Assembly: GCA_014529385.2 (NCBI GenBank)
Contig: CM043959.1
Coordinates: 87,916,529-87,980,528, forward strand
Origin: Adiantum capillus-veneris
Taxonomy: Eukaryota; Streptophyta; Polypodiopsida; Polypodiales; Pteridaceae
DNA: 64,000 nt
Direction of reading: 5' to 3'
Position 1 is the stretch's first letter, and the number at the start of each line of letters is the position of its first letter. The position numbers were made by a program, and so were the translations under genes. A model generated the notes under the pieces. The model did no database searches, was not told the DNA's origin, and was given only the letters and a program-made list of their open reading frames with translations. This document shows positions 9,785 to 21,867 of the stretch, in pieces.

Positions 9785-11560
9785 AGAGGTTATGGAGGAA
9801 GGTTAAGAGGGGAGTGAGTGTTAGTTCCCCTGAGAAATGTCCTCCAGCTATACCCATGTGGGCTTCTTGCAGTATGTATAAATACTCATCCTCACGAGCA
9901 CAACGTCTGAGAATATCGTCCTTCCCTAGCTTGTAGAGAGTTCTTGCAATGAGAGAATTTCACATTCTTTTAACAATTTTTGAGCTATATCCTTACAAAG
10001 CTCCTTGGGTGGAAAACCATTAACTAGAAAGTTCACAATCTTCTCACTCCATTTAGGCATGGTCTCAACTAGGAATAGGGAAGTATTGGGCAATTCATCA
10101 TCGACACCAGTAGGGGCTTCACCATTTGGTATGCAAGACAAATGATCTGCCATGACATGTCTTTTACCAGGCCTCACATCACAACGGTAAAATCAAGCTC
10201 AAGGAGAATTAGCAACCATCGTGTAATTCTTCCCGTGGAACAAGGTTTATTTACTAGATACAACAAGGCTTCATGACCCACATAGAAAACAAACTTGTTG
10301 GCAAGGAGGTAGTAGCAAAATTTCTTCACTGTGTAAATCATAGCTAAACCTTCCCGCTCTGTAGTGGTGTAGTTTCTCTCGATAGCATTCAATTGACGAC
10401 TTGCAAAGCTAATGGGGTAGTCCAATTTATGTTCTCCTGGTTGAGCTAGAACTCACCCAATAGCAAAGTTCGATGCATCAATATGCACATGAAAAATTAC
10501 ACTCCAATCGGGCACTCGTAGAATGGGAGCGCTTGTCAAGGTCTTTTCAATGACTCATAAGCATGGTCACACTCCGCGGTCCAGTGGAACTCAAGAAGAA
10601 GCTTGTACAAAGGACGAGCTATCTCGATAAAGTTTAAAATAAATCGTCGGTAATAACCAACATGGCCTATGAACCTTTGAACTCCTTTATAGTTTGTAGG
10701 TGGTGGAAAATCAGCAATGGTTTTAATTTTGCTCTCATTTGAAAATCCCATTTTTGGACACTATATGCCCTAAAATGACTCCATGTTTAACCCAAAATTG
10801 GCATTTTAAGGGTTTAAGGAGATGCGATACAATCTGCACTTCTCAAACACTTTTCGTAAACATGATATATCTTCTTTCCAAGAAGAATAAACACAAAGGT
10901 CATCTAAGAAAGCTTCGCAAAACTCCCTCAAATATTCTCTAAAAGCAGTGTTTATTAATCTTTGGAAGGTAGCAAGAGCATTGGTTAAGCCAAAAGTCAT
11001 AACACAAAATGCGAATACTCCGAATTTGGTTATAAAAGCCGTTTTAGCTTGGTCCTCTAGTGCAATTGTGGTTTGATTGTATCCAAAGTACCCATCTAAA
11101 AAGCTATATGCTTCCTTCCCTGCAACTCTTTCAAGCACATGCTTCGAATATGGAAAAGGGTAATGGTCCCTCCTAGTGGCGGCATTGACCTTTTTAAAAT
11201 CCACGCACACTTTGAGTTTCCCATTCTTTTTTGGAACAATCACTATTGGAGACACCCATTCTGAGTGCTCAATAGGGTATAGGAATCCGCATTATACAAG
11301 CTTTTCAATCTCTTCTTGAACAATCTTTGCATACTTAGGATTCATTGGGTAGGGTCGTTGCTGGACTGGTTTAGCCATGTTGTTCATGGGAATCGTGTGT
11401 TGCACCACGGAAGGTGGAACACCTTTCATATCATGATATGTCCAAGAAAATATATCCTTGAATTCCTTGAGAAGTTCTTTAAGTACATACTCCTCAGTCT
11501 CTATCAGATCTTGGGCAATGAAAATAGGTTTGGACTCTTCTCTTGGATGTGCTAACTCTA
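9785..11560 (-). pseudogene. Gypsy-1 pol: reverse transcriptase, RNase H and integrase start
   Basis: Read on the minus strand. The RT begins near 11500 (FKDIFSWTYHDM, then a VPPSVVQHTIP-like lead), followed by SPIVIVPKKNGKLKVCVDFK, FGYNQ, FAFCVMTFGLTNALATFQ and the catalytic box AFLDDLCVYS. The connection domain (FIGHVGYYRRFI) and RNase H (DYPISFASRQLNAIERNY, then TTTEREGLAMIY) follow. Next comes the pre-integrase region KDDILRRCAREDEYLYILQEAH, ending at HMGIAGGHFSG, which is the HH half of the integrase HHCC finger. After ~9785 the frame ends and the integrase core is absent. Several stops and frame changes interrupt it (near 10430-10450, 10540, 10780 and 11295). Confidence 0.85.
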
Positions 11561-13614
11561 TCTACTTAACTATTGCTGGACCGTCACAAAATTCATTGCT
11601 TCCATCGATATGTTTTCTTTGAGCCTTTGTATACACAACCTTACGCTCCTCTGTGGTGTAGGATTTGACATGATCGGGTGCAGGGTGTAAGTTTGTGGGG
11701 TCTTGTTGTTTTGTGGATTGTGATTTCACTTACGCTTCCTTTTGTTGTTGTGCTAACTCTCTCTTTTGTCGTCTCCTTACGATATGGCTCAACTTTGGCT
11801 TCTCTGTAGCCTCTAATTGTGCGATGTCAATGGATTGTGGACTACACCACATAACACTTTGAAGGTATTCACCCCAGTTATCTACCAACTTCCGATGAGC
11901 ATCACATGCCCCTATATAATTAAGCCATTCTAGGATAGATTTCTTCTCATTTATTCTAGCACGCACATTTACTCGATAAGGTCACCTCTTATATCTCTTA
12001 CTCTTCTTGTCTAATTTTTTATTATGGCCGATCTCTAGTGAAGAGTCACTAGATGAATCGCTACTTGTGTCTTCTGCTCCCTTTGATAGATTGTCATCTA
12101 GGGTACCATTGGGCCCTGAATGGTTTTTCCCCACATTTGCACTAAGATTTAACTCAGATTCTTTGTCCTCAAAGTCAATTTCAATTGATGATTCTGACTC
12201 CAAATCGTGTGGGCTATAGTCTTGTGAGGCGCTACTGGTTCTAATGAAAGTCAAGCCTTCATCTTAAACCTTAATCTTGTAGGTCAACAGAAGCTATATG
12301 CATTGCTTCTAGCATATTTAAGGGTACGAGTTGTGGCATTTCATCCCCCTCAGGTGTTACCCAGGTCGTCCCCCTATTTGAAACCAAGTGTCTACGGTTG
12401 CTGCTAGGTGGACCCAATCCACATTGTCAGACTCAGTCATCCTAGGTAGAACATCCATATAAGGAGAATCTTCCCCAATATCAATGTCCACTTTACATGT
12501 GTAACAATACTGCAATGTGGCCGAGTGAACTATGGTGTCAGATCTATGATCAATTATAGATCTATTTACTAGAGGATGTGCTCGACCACTTACAAGATCT
12601 ACTCGAATCATAGAGTCTTGGAACTGCAAGTAGACATAGTTTTCATACCAGTCTCTCCATATAGTTGGACATGATGGTGGTTCTAACTTCTGAAGCCATG
12701 AAATCCATCAATTTGGCAATATTTAACGGCACCTTTTGGGCTTCTGTCCCTTGACGTGGGGAAGATGGGATCTCCATTTCTTCGATAGGGTCAGGAAGTC
12801 CCTTTGTAAACTTTTTCTCGGTGATTGCACTCGATGAAAAAGTTTTTTGTGTAGAAGCAAATTTGTACAACAATGATATGTGCTAAATGGCACAATCCAC
12901 AAGAGCTTACAAAGTCCTTGTTTTGATCAACATTTTAGTCATGATGGTCCTAAGTGTGTTTATACACACATTTTGGTAGTGATGTGTTTACACATTAGCA
13001 CCAAAATACGATAACATCTCCCCCTCTCTCTCCAAAACACGTGTACACAAATATAAGAAAGAGCTGGGGGCAAAAGAGAAAAAGTTTTATTCCAAAAGAT
13101 ATTAAAATATAAGGTCCTTGAAGAATTATTCTTGTTTCTCATGCAAAGTAGAGTACATAGCAAATATTTTTTTTTCTTCCATTTCCTAAAAGAACATAGA
13201 ATACAAGAAGTGAGTATGCCCACTTTCCCATGACTTCAAGTCACTTTCTTCTTGGATGACACTAGGTATGGCTAGGGGTCTATGGACCTTGCGAGGTTGT
13301 TGTTGCGTAGGGAACACTGTATCTGTAATTTGGATTTGCCTAGGTGTTGGCTCTAGATCCCTTTGGGTATCTTCTACTAACTCCTTAATTGCTTGACTTG
13401 CTCGATCTCCTTTGTAGGGTTTGGGTAAGTTCCTATCTTCTTCTTGGGTCCTGGCCATTGTGGCTCATGACGATCTTCCTTGTTGGTTTCTTTCCTAGTG
13501 GTCGTTTTGGTCTCCATGGTTTAGCCTAAATCAAAATACTCTTCAACATCGTTCATATATATGGGGTCGTCACCAGTCCTTACGTTGGTCTTGAACTCGG
13601 GTCTGACTTTGCTG
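11561..13614 (-). pseudogene. Gypsy-1 pol N-terminal/protease-linker region
   Basis: Pieces of one minus-strand reading direction lie in changing frames: 13458-13186 (starts MARTQEEDRNLPKPY), 12873-12643, 12629-12357, 12254-11982 (a Ser/Asp-rich stretch with SSDSSSDSSLEIG) and 11966-11730. They lie between the gag zinc fingers and the RT, where the aspartic protease belongs. I cannot see a DSG/DTG motif, so the protease is either lost or too diverged. The pieces end at the Copia-1 insertion (13615-13619). Confidence 0.55.
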
Positions 13615-13619
13615 CTTTT

Positions 13620-13846
13620 TGTTGGAATTAGGGTTGCAGAGAAACACACACAGCTTGGAGAAGACAAAGGAAGCTCAAAGCACACAATAGAGAGTGTGTT
13701 ACTTAGTGTGCAATGGAAAGATAGTTAGCCCTAGAGTGATGGGCGTATATCCAATGCACGGGGGAAAAAACCTCCTAAAGAGGGAAAAAATGCCCCGGCG
13801 GTCCTAGTGTGTTCACACACATCACTACCACATGTATATGGTAACA
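13620..13846 (-). repeat. Copia-1 3' LTR
   Basis: This is the 227-bp LTR at the 3' end of the minus-strand element. The polypurine tract lies at 13847-13859 (CCCCCC on the + strand). Confidence 0.95.
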
Positions 13847-13921
13847 AATCCCCCCTGGATTGATGCGGTGAACGAGAGCTGGCACATGAGTAAAGGGAAG
13901 TGCCATGCCCTGAGGACAGGA

Positions 13922-16900
13922 TCAGTCCACAAAGGGGAGTAAGCCCAAAGCTTTGCGGAAAGCTTCAAGCTTCTCACGAGACAATGCCTTTGTGAAAAGA
14001 TCTGCAAGGTTGTCCTGTGTTGGCACATAAGCCAAGCTGATCTCTCTTGCTGAGAGCCTCTCCCTGACATAGTGGTAATGCACCTCAATGTGCTTTGTGC
14101 GAGCATGAAAAACTGGGTTCCTCGCAACTGCCAATGCGCTCTGACTGTCAGTGTAGATAGTGTTGGCAGTGTCCTGTCCAACACCCAAGTCAGCCATAAG
14201 GCGTCTGAGCCATACACACTCAACCGTAGCTGTGAAGATTGCCCTGTACTCAGCCTCACAACTCAAAGTGGCCACAGTAGGTTGCTTCTTGCTCAACCAT
14301 GATATACATGAACTGCCAAGCATGAAACAAAAACCACTTGTGGACACTCGCGTGTCAAAACAACCAGCCCAATTTGAGTCCGAAAAAGCATGTAAGTCTG
14401 GCGGCAATGATCCCCCCTTGGGATAAAACAAGCCAAGATGTAAAGTGCCACTAAGGTAGCGGAAAATCCTCTTGACAGCCTGCCAATGCTTAGACCTTGG
14501 GCTATGCATAAATCTGCTGACCTGCGAGACTGCAAACTGAATATCTGGCCTCGTGTTGCATACATAAATGAGGCAGCCAACAGCAGTTTGGTAAAGAGTG
14601 ACATCAGCAGGATCGCCAGCATCATGTAGACTCAACTTCAAACCTGTTTCCATGGGAGTGGCAATAGGTTTGCAATCATCAAGTCCAAACTTACATAGCA
14701 ATGTCTCTATGTGACTTTTCTAACACAAGGCAATACCACCATCACATTGCTTAAACTGTATACCCAAGTAATGATGCAACAGCCCCAAATCTTTCATCTT
14801 GAAAGTAGCATTCAAATCAGCCTTAAATTCAGCAATATGTCTCTCATTTGGTCCAGTGATCAGCAAATCATCAACATAAAGAACCACAATGAGAAATACA
14901 TCATCCTCACGCTTTACATACAATGTGCTTTCTGTTGGACTGTTACGAAAGCCTCGTTTAACCAAATGAGTGTCAGCTTTCTCATACCAAGCACGAGGAG
15001 ATTGCTTCAACCCATACAAAGCCTTCTTACATTTGCACACTTTGTCCTCTTGTCCTTTTATGACAAAACCGCGAGGCTGCGTTACATAAACTTCCTCAAA
15101 TATGTCACCATTCAAGAAAGCAGTAACAATGTCTGATTGATGTACATCCCAACCAAAATGAGCTGCCAATGCACATAGAAAACGCACAGTAGTCATACGA
15201 CAAGTGGGAGCAAAAGTCTCTTCATAATCTATGCCTTTTTGTTGTGCATAACCCTTTGCAACAAGTCGAGCCTTATGGCGATCGATCTCACCATCCGGCT
15301 TGCGTTTCAACTTGTAAACCCACTTCGTACCAATGGCCTTTTTGCCAGGAGGCAAATCACATAAAGTCCATGTGTCATTCTCCATAAGTGCATCATATTC
15401 TGATTTCATGGCAGCAATCCAATTTTCTGAATTCTGTGCTTCATCAAAAGACAGAGGCTCCTCAACATCATGTAAACTAGACACAGCCAAAGCATAACAA
15501 TCTGATGCATAAGATGCATGGCGAGAGCCTGAACGAGTACGACTAGATAAAGGTGCATCCAATTTACTGTCACGCAAAGTGTGCACCATCCATTTTGGCA
15601 TACCTCTAGCCTGCTCATTTTCAGCCCTTTCCTCATCAAGTACATCATGTACATCTGCATCAGTAATAGGCTGTTCTAAAACATTTTCAGAAACCCCCAT
15701 AGGCTGTACATTTGCCTCATTGGAGCTTACATTCGTATTTCCACCACTGAAAAGAGGCAACAAAGTGTCATAAATGTCATGTGAGCTTACATTACTGTCT
15801 CTAGTACATGACAGCAAGGGCTGAACAGAGTCTTCCACAAACACTACATCCCGTGAAACCAGAATACGTTTTGTTTGTGGATGATACAACCTGTAACCTT
15901 TGCTTTCAGCACTATAACCAACAAAAATACATTTGACAGCCTTATCATCCAATTTTCTGCGCTGCACTTGTGGCACCAAAGCATATGCCAAACAGCCAAA
16001 AACACGCATGTGCTCAATAGAAGGTTTTCTATCATGCCATGCTTCATATGGAGTAATAGACTGCAAAGCTTTCGTAGGACACCTGTTAAGTACATAAGTG
16101 GCACACATGATGGCTTCAAGCCAAAAAGAATGCGGCAAAGCTTGACTTTTGACCATACATCGTGCCATTTCCGTTAGTGACCTGTTTTTCCTCTCAGCAA
16201 CACCATTTTGCTGAGGTGTATAAGGCACTGTACATTGGTGTTTTATCCCACGACTAGCCAGAAATGCATTAAATTCATGAGACATATACTCCCCCCCTCG
16301 ATCGGAACGGAGGGTGCCCATAGTACATTTTGAGACATTTTCAGCCATAGCCAAAAATTGTTTGAAGCACATAAAAACTTCGGACTTCGCTTTAAGCGGA
16401 AATACCCATGCATGCCTGGAGTAATCATCAATGAAAGTCACGAAGTACAGGTAATTGCCCAAGGACGGAGTTTGCATGGGCCCACAAACATCACTATGCA
16501 CAAGCTGCAACTTGCATGTGGCCCTAACTGAACCATCCTTTGGAAACTTAGAACGCTGCATTTTACCCAGAATACAGCCTTCACAAACATGTTTGACAGG
16601 TGCTTCAAGAGGCGGCAAAGAAGCAACCATATCAGATTTCTGCAAACGCAGCAAACTGGCAAAATTCAGATGACCAAAACGTGCATGCCAAAGTTTTGCA
16701 TCTGAAATAGCCCTTGAATCTGCAACAGCATTTGCAAAATTTTGTCCACCCTTGTCATACAAAGTGAGCTTATACAGCCCACGACACAAAAGCCCAGATG
16801 CAACAATTTCATCACCAAAACTGAGATCATGAACTGTACATCTGTCATCCACAAATTTGACTACAAGTCCAAGTCTAGCAAGTGCGGATACAGACAAGAG

Positions 16901-18208
16901 ATTCTTCTTGATCCCAGGTACATAAAGTGCATCAACAAGTGTGAAGGAACTGCCATTAGCAGCAGTGAGCACAATCTTTCCAACTCCCTGAACTGGATAA
17001 GAGGCGTTGTTGGCACAAGTGACTGAATTCCCATGAGGGACAGACTCGAGAGAGGTAAACAATTCACGATGTGAGGTAATGTGCTTTGTAGCACCACTGT
17101 CGAAATACCACACATGTGAATCTGCAGCAACTGACAAGCATGCATCATGGACAGCAGGATTGTAAGTGCACTCTGCGCTAAAAGCCCATTCTGCATCAAC
17201 ATCAGCATCACAATCTCCTTTCACAGAAGACTCAACAATGGCTGCATTTGTAGTGGAACCAGCATTTGCAGTGGAACCACCCTCTTTCTTCTTAGCCTCT
17301 TTGGCCTTCAACTTAGGACACGACTTGATCAAGTGATCATTGGCTTTACAATAATGGCAACGCATCTTCTTTTTGCCCTTATCACCAGAATTGCCAGACG
17401 AAGTGCTGCCACCAGAAGCATTAGGAACATAATTTTTGCCACTCACAGCAGAACCATAAGAAGTGGCTGCATTACTGTTACCACCCTTTCTTTGAGAAGC
17501 AATAAAAGCCTGTTCAACTGCACGCTGCCTAGTCCTGTTTTTTCTAGAAAGCGACTCTTGTAACAGCAATGTGCATAATGCATCAAACTTGACAACTTCA
17601 GGATAACCTTGGGTCATCAGTCTCCAAGTACTAGCAAAAGTCTGGTAGGAATCTGGTAAGGCATCAAGAACAGTCTGCACAAGGGAACTGTCCGAAATGA
17701 CTTCACCTGCAGAAATGAGTTGCTCATTGATATCCTTGACACTAGCAAGGAAAGTGTCCATATCATCTTCCTCGTGCATAATCTTCGACTCTAGCTCTTT
17801 ACGCAGCAAAGCAATTTTAGCCTCATTGCGGCTTGCATAAAGACCTGCTAGAATATCCCAAGCCTGTTTTGCAGATTTTGTTGAACGGATGTGAGGAATA
17901 ATGGTGCGCTTCACAGACAACGCAATCAATGCATGAGCCTGCGCATCCTTAACATCCCAACGAGCTTGTTCTGCCGTAGGCAAAACAACTCTAACAACTG
18001 CAATCCTTGCAGCAAGACCTGCAACATCCTCAACATCGCCTACATCTTCAGAACCAGGACGTACATCAATGCCCTGCACAATGTTCCAGACACCTTTTGA
18101 CACAAGAACATGTTGCATCATATAAGCCCACATAGGGTAGTTGTCCCCATCCAACCTGTCCTCAGCAGCAAACATCTTGAACACATCTGTGTTGTTGTTG
18201 TCAGCCAT
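13922..18208 (-). pseudogene. Copia-1 gag-pol polyprotein with one nonsense codon
   Basis: The best start is the ATG at 18208 (MADNNNTDVFKMF, good ATGG context); an upstream in-frame ATG at 18268 adds 20 residues. In order it has the UBN2-type gag (WAYMMQHVLVSKGVW), a zinc knuckle CHYCKANDHLIKSC, protease YFDSGATKHIT, pre-integrase WHARFGHLNFA...CEGC, an integrase with D (VHSDVCGP), D (RSDRGGEY) and E (NGVAERKNR), RT with QSDIVTAFLNGD and LYVDDLLIT, and RNase H (SCEAEYRA, TDSQSALA, then HIEVHYHYVRE). It makes the virus-like particle proteins and enzymes needed for copying and integration. One TAG at 14720-14722, between RT and RNase H, breaks an otherwise continuous ~1430-codon frame that ends at 13922. 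Confidence 0.95.
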
Positions 18209-18556
18209 GGTAAATGCTGCACCTGATGTGAAAACTGCCCGAAAATAGGAGAAATGGAGCGGGAACAACTTGTGCTATATAGCACAAACCGTAGAAGACT
18301 ATAAGGCACCTGTTATGCAGAAAACGGCACTGACAAAAAATCTGCACAAAATGACGAAATAGCTTGTGCAGTACTGCCCGTAGTGGAAACGGAGGCCAAA
18401 ATGAGCCCAAATAAAAAATCTGAGCAGACCAAGCTCTTCGAGCTCACCCAAAATATTTGTCGACCTGCGAACGCTCGCCAAAGCTCACTGAAATCGGAGA
18501 AAGTGAGCAGGCGTGTGCTGGAGCAGCTGGCGACTAAGCCCGGGAGGACGTGACCT

Positions 18557-18568
18557 GTTCTGATACCA
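18557..18568 (-). promoter_or_regulatory. Copia-1 primer-binding site (tRNA-iMet)
   Basis: The minus strand reads TGGTATCAGAAC two bases inside the 5' LTR. This matches the 3' end of initiator methionine tRNA at 11 of 12 positions. Confidence 0.85.
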
Positions 18569-18570
18569 AT

Positions 18571-18797
18571 TGTTGGAATTAGGGTTGCAGAGAAACACAC
18601 ACAGCTTGGAGAAGACGAAGGAAGCTCAAAGCACACAATAGAGAGTGTGTTACTTAGTGTGCAATGGAAAGATAGTTAGCCCTAGAGTGATGGGCGTATA
18701 TACAATGCACGGGGGAAAAAACCTCCTAAAGAGGGAAAAAATGCCCCGGCGGTCCTAGTGTGTTCACACACATCACTACCACATGTATATGGTAACA
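18571..18797 (-). repeat. Copia-1 5' LTR
   Basis: This LTR is identical to 13620-13846 except at two positions. As the 5' LTR it would hold the promoter of the element. Confidence 0.95.
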
Positions 18798-18798
18798 C

Positions 18799-21653
18799 TT
18801 TTTGCAATCTCTTCCTCCGTGTTTTCTTCTTCTTTTGAGATTGGGCAATTGATGTCGTGTCTCTTTCTTCAAGAATATAATTTTGTTTTTGAAGCATCGA
18901 TCGTGTCAGTATATTTACTGGAACCACATGTGTACTTTGTGATGGCTTCTCGGTAACCTCAATCAAGTTTAATGGCGTGATCTTTGGCGCATTTGGATTA
19001 TTCGGACATTGGGCAATCAAATGATCTATGCCACATCGATTACACATGCGTATCGGCATTGTAGACTTGTTCACTTGATTGGTTTGCATTAGTGTAGCAT
19101 TCTTTTGTAGCCTAATAGGACACTTAGCTACACGATGTGGACTTCCACACTCATAGTATTGAAGAGGTGGCGTCTTAGCAGTGTAACTGATATTTTGGCC
19201 TCTTGCAGCAAGAGCAGCTACTTGATAGACATGTTTGACTTGTCCCCAATAGTCTTCCATGCAATATTGTGGACTTTCTTCAAGGCATCAATCCCATAGA
19301 CAATATTAGGGTCTCTTCCTCAGAGCCTTCCAAACAAGCAATAGATGACTCACAACCCACTTGATTCACATGAGTGATTCTCGGATTTGCTGGTTGCGGT
19401 CCTGGCACTGGAGGCGGTAAGGGTGTTGTTTGAACAACATTTTGGGCCCTAGGGACCATGTTTGTGATGTTTGTTCAAGAGGTGGGGCCGGCATCAATGC
19501 AGGCACTCGAGGTGTGTCCACCCATGCTAAGGATGGTCTATTGGCCATCGCGTGCTTAAATATTATGCAATCCTTAGCTTGATGACCATACCTCCCACAT
19601 GCATTACAATTCCCATTAAATTTTACTCTAAAAGTAGGGCACTCACTGGTACTATGCGGACCATAGCAAACTAAGCACCATTGTTTCTCCTATCTTGGAT
19701 ACATAATATGATTGTTTTATGGAGCACGATTGTCTCTAAGACTCTCTTGAATGGCCTTGGTGAGTTCTGCTAAAGTCATCTCAGATATCTTTGGCTCCTT
19801 AGCAATAGGCTTTTGGGTCATTGGCTGATGCCCCGATGCTTGCGAGCTAGTAGATTTAGGCTCAAGAGACACTCTTTCTCCTTGAATCATTAAATTGGAT
19901 CGCATTGGTGGTGATTGTTTCCCAACTGGTGATACCTCTAATGACTAGGCCATTGTAGATATCCTCATGTCGTAATCCCCTAATGAATCTATCAAGCAAT
20001 TGGTATTATTGAAGTGATCATTTGGATTGGAATGAGAATTCAAATGCTTCAAGAGACTAATGATGTCTCTCACTGACTCTCCTTCCTCTGTTGGGCTTTC
20101 TGGAGCTGAGATGCTACACACCAAAGCACTCCCTCTTGTATGTATTCTTTCAAGAACAGTCTCCTAAGAGTAGGGTAAATCATTTTTTCTTCCACCCTTA
20201 GGGTTCTATACCAATCCCCAGCCTTCCCACTTAAGGTTAGGCTTAAAGAATTGCTCTTATGCAGGTCATTGTGCTCTCCTAGGGAATCACATATCTGTTC
20301 AAACACTTCCATATGCTTTCTCACATCCCCATCTCCACTAAATTTTTGTGTGAGCTTGACTATTTGTACTGCCTTACTTCTAGGCTCTCTATTAATCATG
20401 TTACACATATTCTCAGCAATAGATTGCGACCGATATCTTGAGCAAATGCTGCCAAGTCACCTAAGTGAGCAGGCACCGTGGGTGAAGGCGCTCCAGAGAC
20501 TACATGTGGAGTAGGTATTGGCATTGGTCTTGGCGCATAGGAAGCCCTTGGGTTCCAAGTTTGGTACGGTGTTGTGCCATGTGGTGGCCCAAAGTTCATA
20601 TGTGTGGCCCTAGGCATAGCAGATGTCAGATGTGACATGCTAATGCTATCCGGTATAGTCCCATTGAAATAAGAGTTTGGGTGTTGTGGTTGTGGAGCAC
20701 AAGTTGTTGAAACAATGGGAGGGGTAGGAGCTATGTGAGTACGAGGACCCATAGGTGCATATGATTGGTACACACTTGCAAATACTATTGCAAGCATTGA
20801 GCTACCATGTAGCAGTGCTTTACTAACAAAAGGGGTCCATGGCGTGTTTTTTGGCATGCTCATCGTCGCTGGGGTAAGCATGGTAGCCGTGGTGTCATCA
20901 AGGGAAAGATGAGCTAGACTTGAAAAGGTAAAGCTATCACTTGTGGGCTTAGATTGCACTAAGACCCCTGGCAAAACAACATATGGAGGATCCATTGGAC
21001 TTATCGAGGGAGTATCCATTTGCAATAAGGTTGGTTGTTTAGCCTTCCCTATATCCAAGAATCTCATGAGACCCGTTGAAGTCATGTGGATCCCCTTGTC
21101 CTGTCTCTCTAGCTCAATAATCCTATGGATGACCTCACAAACTCTTTGTTGTTGATCCTCTACACTAGTAGCACCTGTTGTGGATTGTAGGATATCTAAC
21201 CAACCCACGTGATAGGTGTGACCTATGTATAGGTCGGTTAGAGTTTTTGTTTGTAGTTTGTACTCCCAGTTCTCATTTAGGAACGCTCCATCTAGGATTG
21301 AGGTGCTAGGGGTGTCCTTTTGAACTAGATGCAATGTGGCTCTCTATGGGTTGACCCTTAGTAGTCGCTAATTCAGGAGCACTCGATTGCTGTCCTAGCA
21401 GGGATATTGACTTAGGGGCTTTTGCTTGTAACTCTCTTCGTTGCTCTGCCTTGTGTAAGCTCTCGATTTCCTTTTCCCTAGCTGCAATGATATACCGCTC
21501 AACCTCTTGCACTTCGACAAGGCTTCTACCATCAGGTAATATAACCTCAGAGGGGAATAACTCTGAATAGTCAGGGGGTGCATTGAATGGAGTATTCACG
21601 TGCACACTCTCCAGGAACATGGGGTCTACGTTGGTCATGAATGCCGAGTTTAC
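18799..21653 (-). pseudogene. Gypsy-1 gag, central and C-terminal part
   Basis: Minus-strand reading continues gag from the Copia-2 insertion at 21653. Pieces follow in changing frames: 21638-21306 (a Glu-rich helix), 21334-20396 (a Pro/Ser/Thr/Met-rich linker), and 20408-20070, which is the recognisable capsid-type gag domain (FEQICDSLGEHNDL, then GKAGDWYRTL). Next come zinc knuckles CLVCYGPHSTSEC and CNACGRYGHQAKDC in the open stretch 19694-19366, and a second pair (YYECGSPHRVAKC, first Cys replaced by Tyr, and CNRCGIDHLIAQC) in 19260-18799. The C-terminal end is lysine-rich (KKKKTRRKRLQK) and is cut by Copia-1. Gag packages element RNA. Frameshifts and stops make it non-functional. Confidence 0.8.
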
Positions 21654-21854
21654 TGTTGGGATTCAGGCCAACAGGCCGGACATCCCACTTACTACTAACC
21701 CATCTACTAACTTAACCTACATACACTTATTCTTTAATACAACAGAATAAGGAGCTGCCAACAGGATAACGTTGCTGTGCGCTCCACCAAAAGCAGGTCT
21801 CTCTCTCTCTGCTCTCGCACATGCACTTGCACACGCTTCTTGCGGAACCTTCAA
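21654..21854 (+). repeat. Copia-2 5' LTR
   Basis: 201 bp, ending TTCA before the PBS. It contains a short CT run, whereas the 3' LTR has about 22 CT units. Confidence 0.88.
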
Positions 21855-21855
21855 C

Positions 21856-21867
21856 TGGTATCAGAGC
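21856..21867 (+). promoter_or_regulatory. Copia-2 primer-binding site (tRNA-iMet)
   Basis: TGGTATCAGAGC is a perfect 12-base complement to the 3' end of initiator methionine tRNA. It lies one base after the LTR. Confidence 0.93.

Larger units (their letters stand above)
13620..18797 (-). mobile_element. Copia-1: near-intact Ty1/copia retrotransposon
   Basis: The LTRs (13620-13846 and 18571-18797, 227 bp each) start TGTTGGAATTAG and end TATATGGTAACA, and they differ at two positions (G/A and A/C). The target duplication CTTTT flanks it at 13615-13619 and 18798-18802. On the minus strand the PBS reads TGGTATCAGAAC (11 of 12 for initiator-Met tRNA), and the polypurine tract AGGGGGGATT precedes the 3' LTR. 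It sits inside gypsy-1 just after the gag zinc fingers. It is the youngest element in the stack. Confidence 0.96.
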
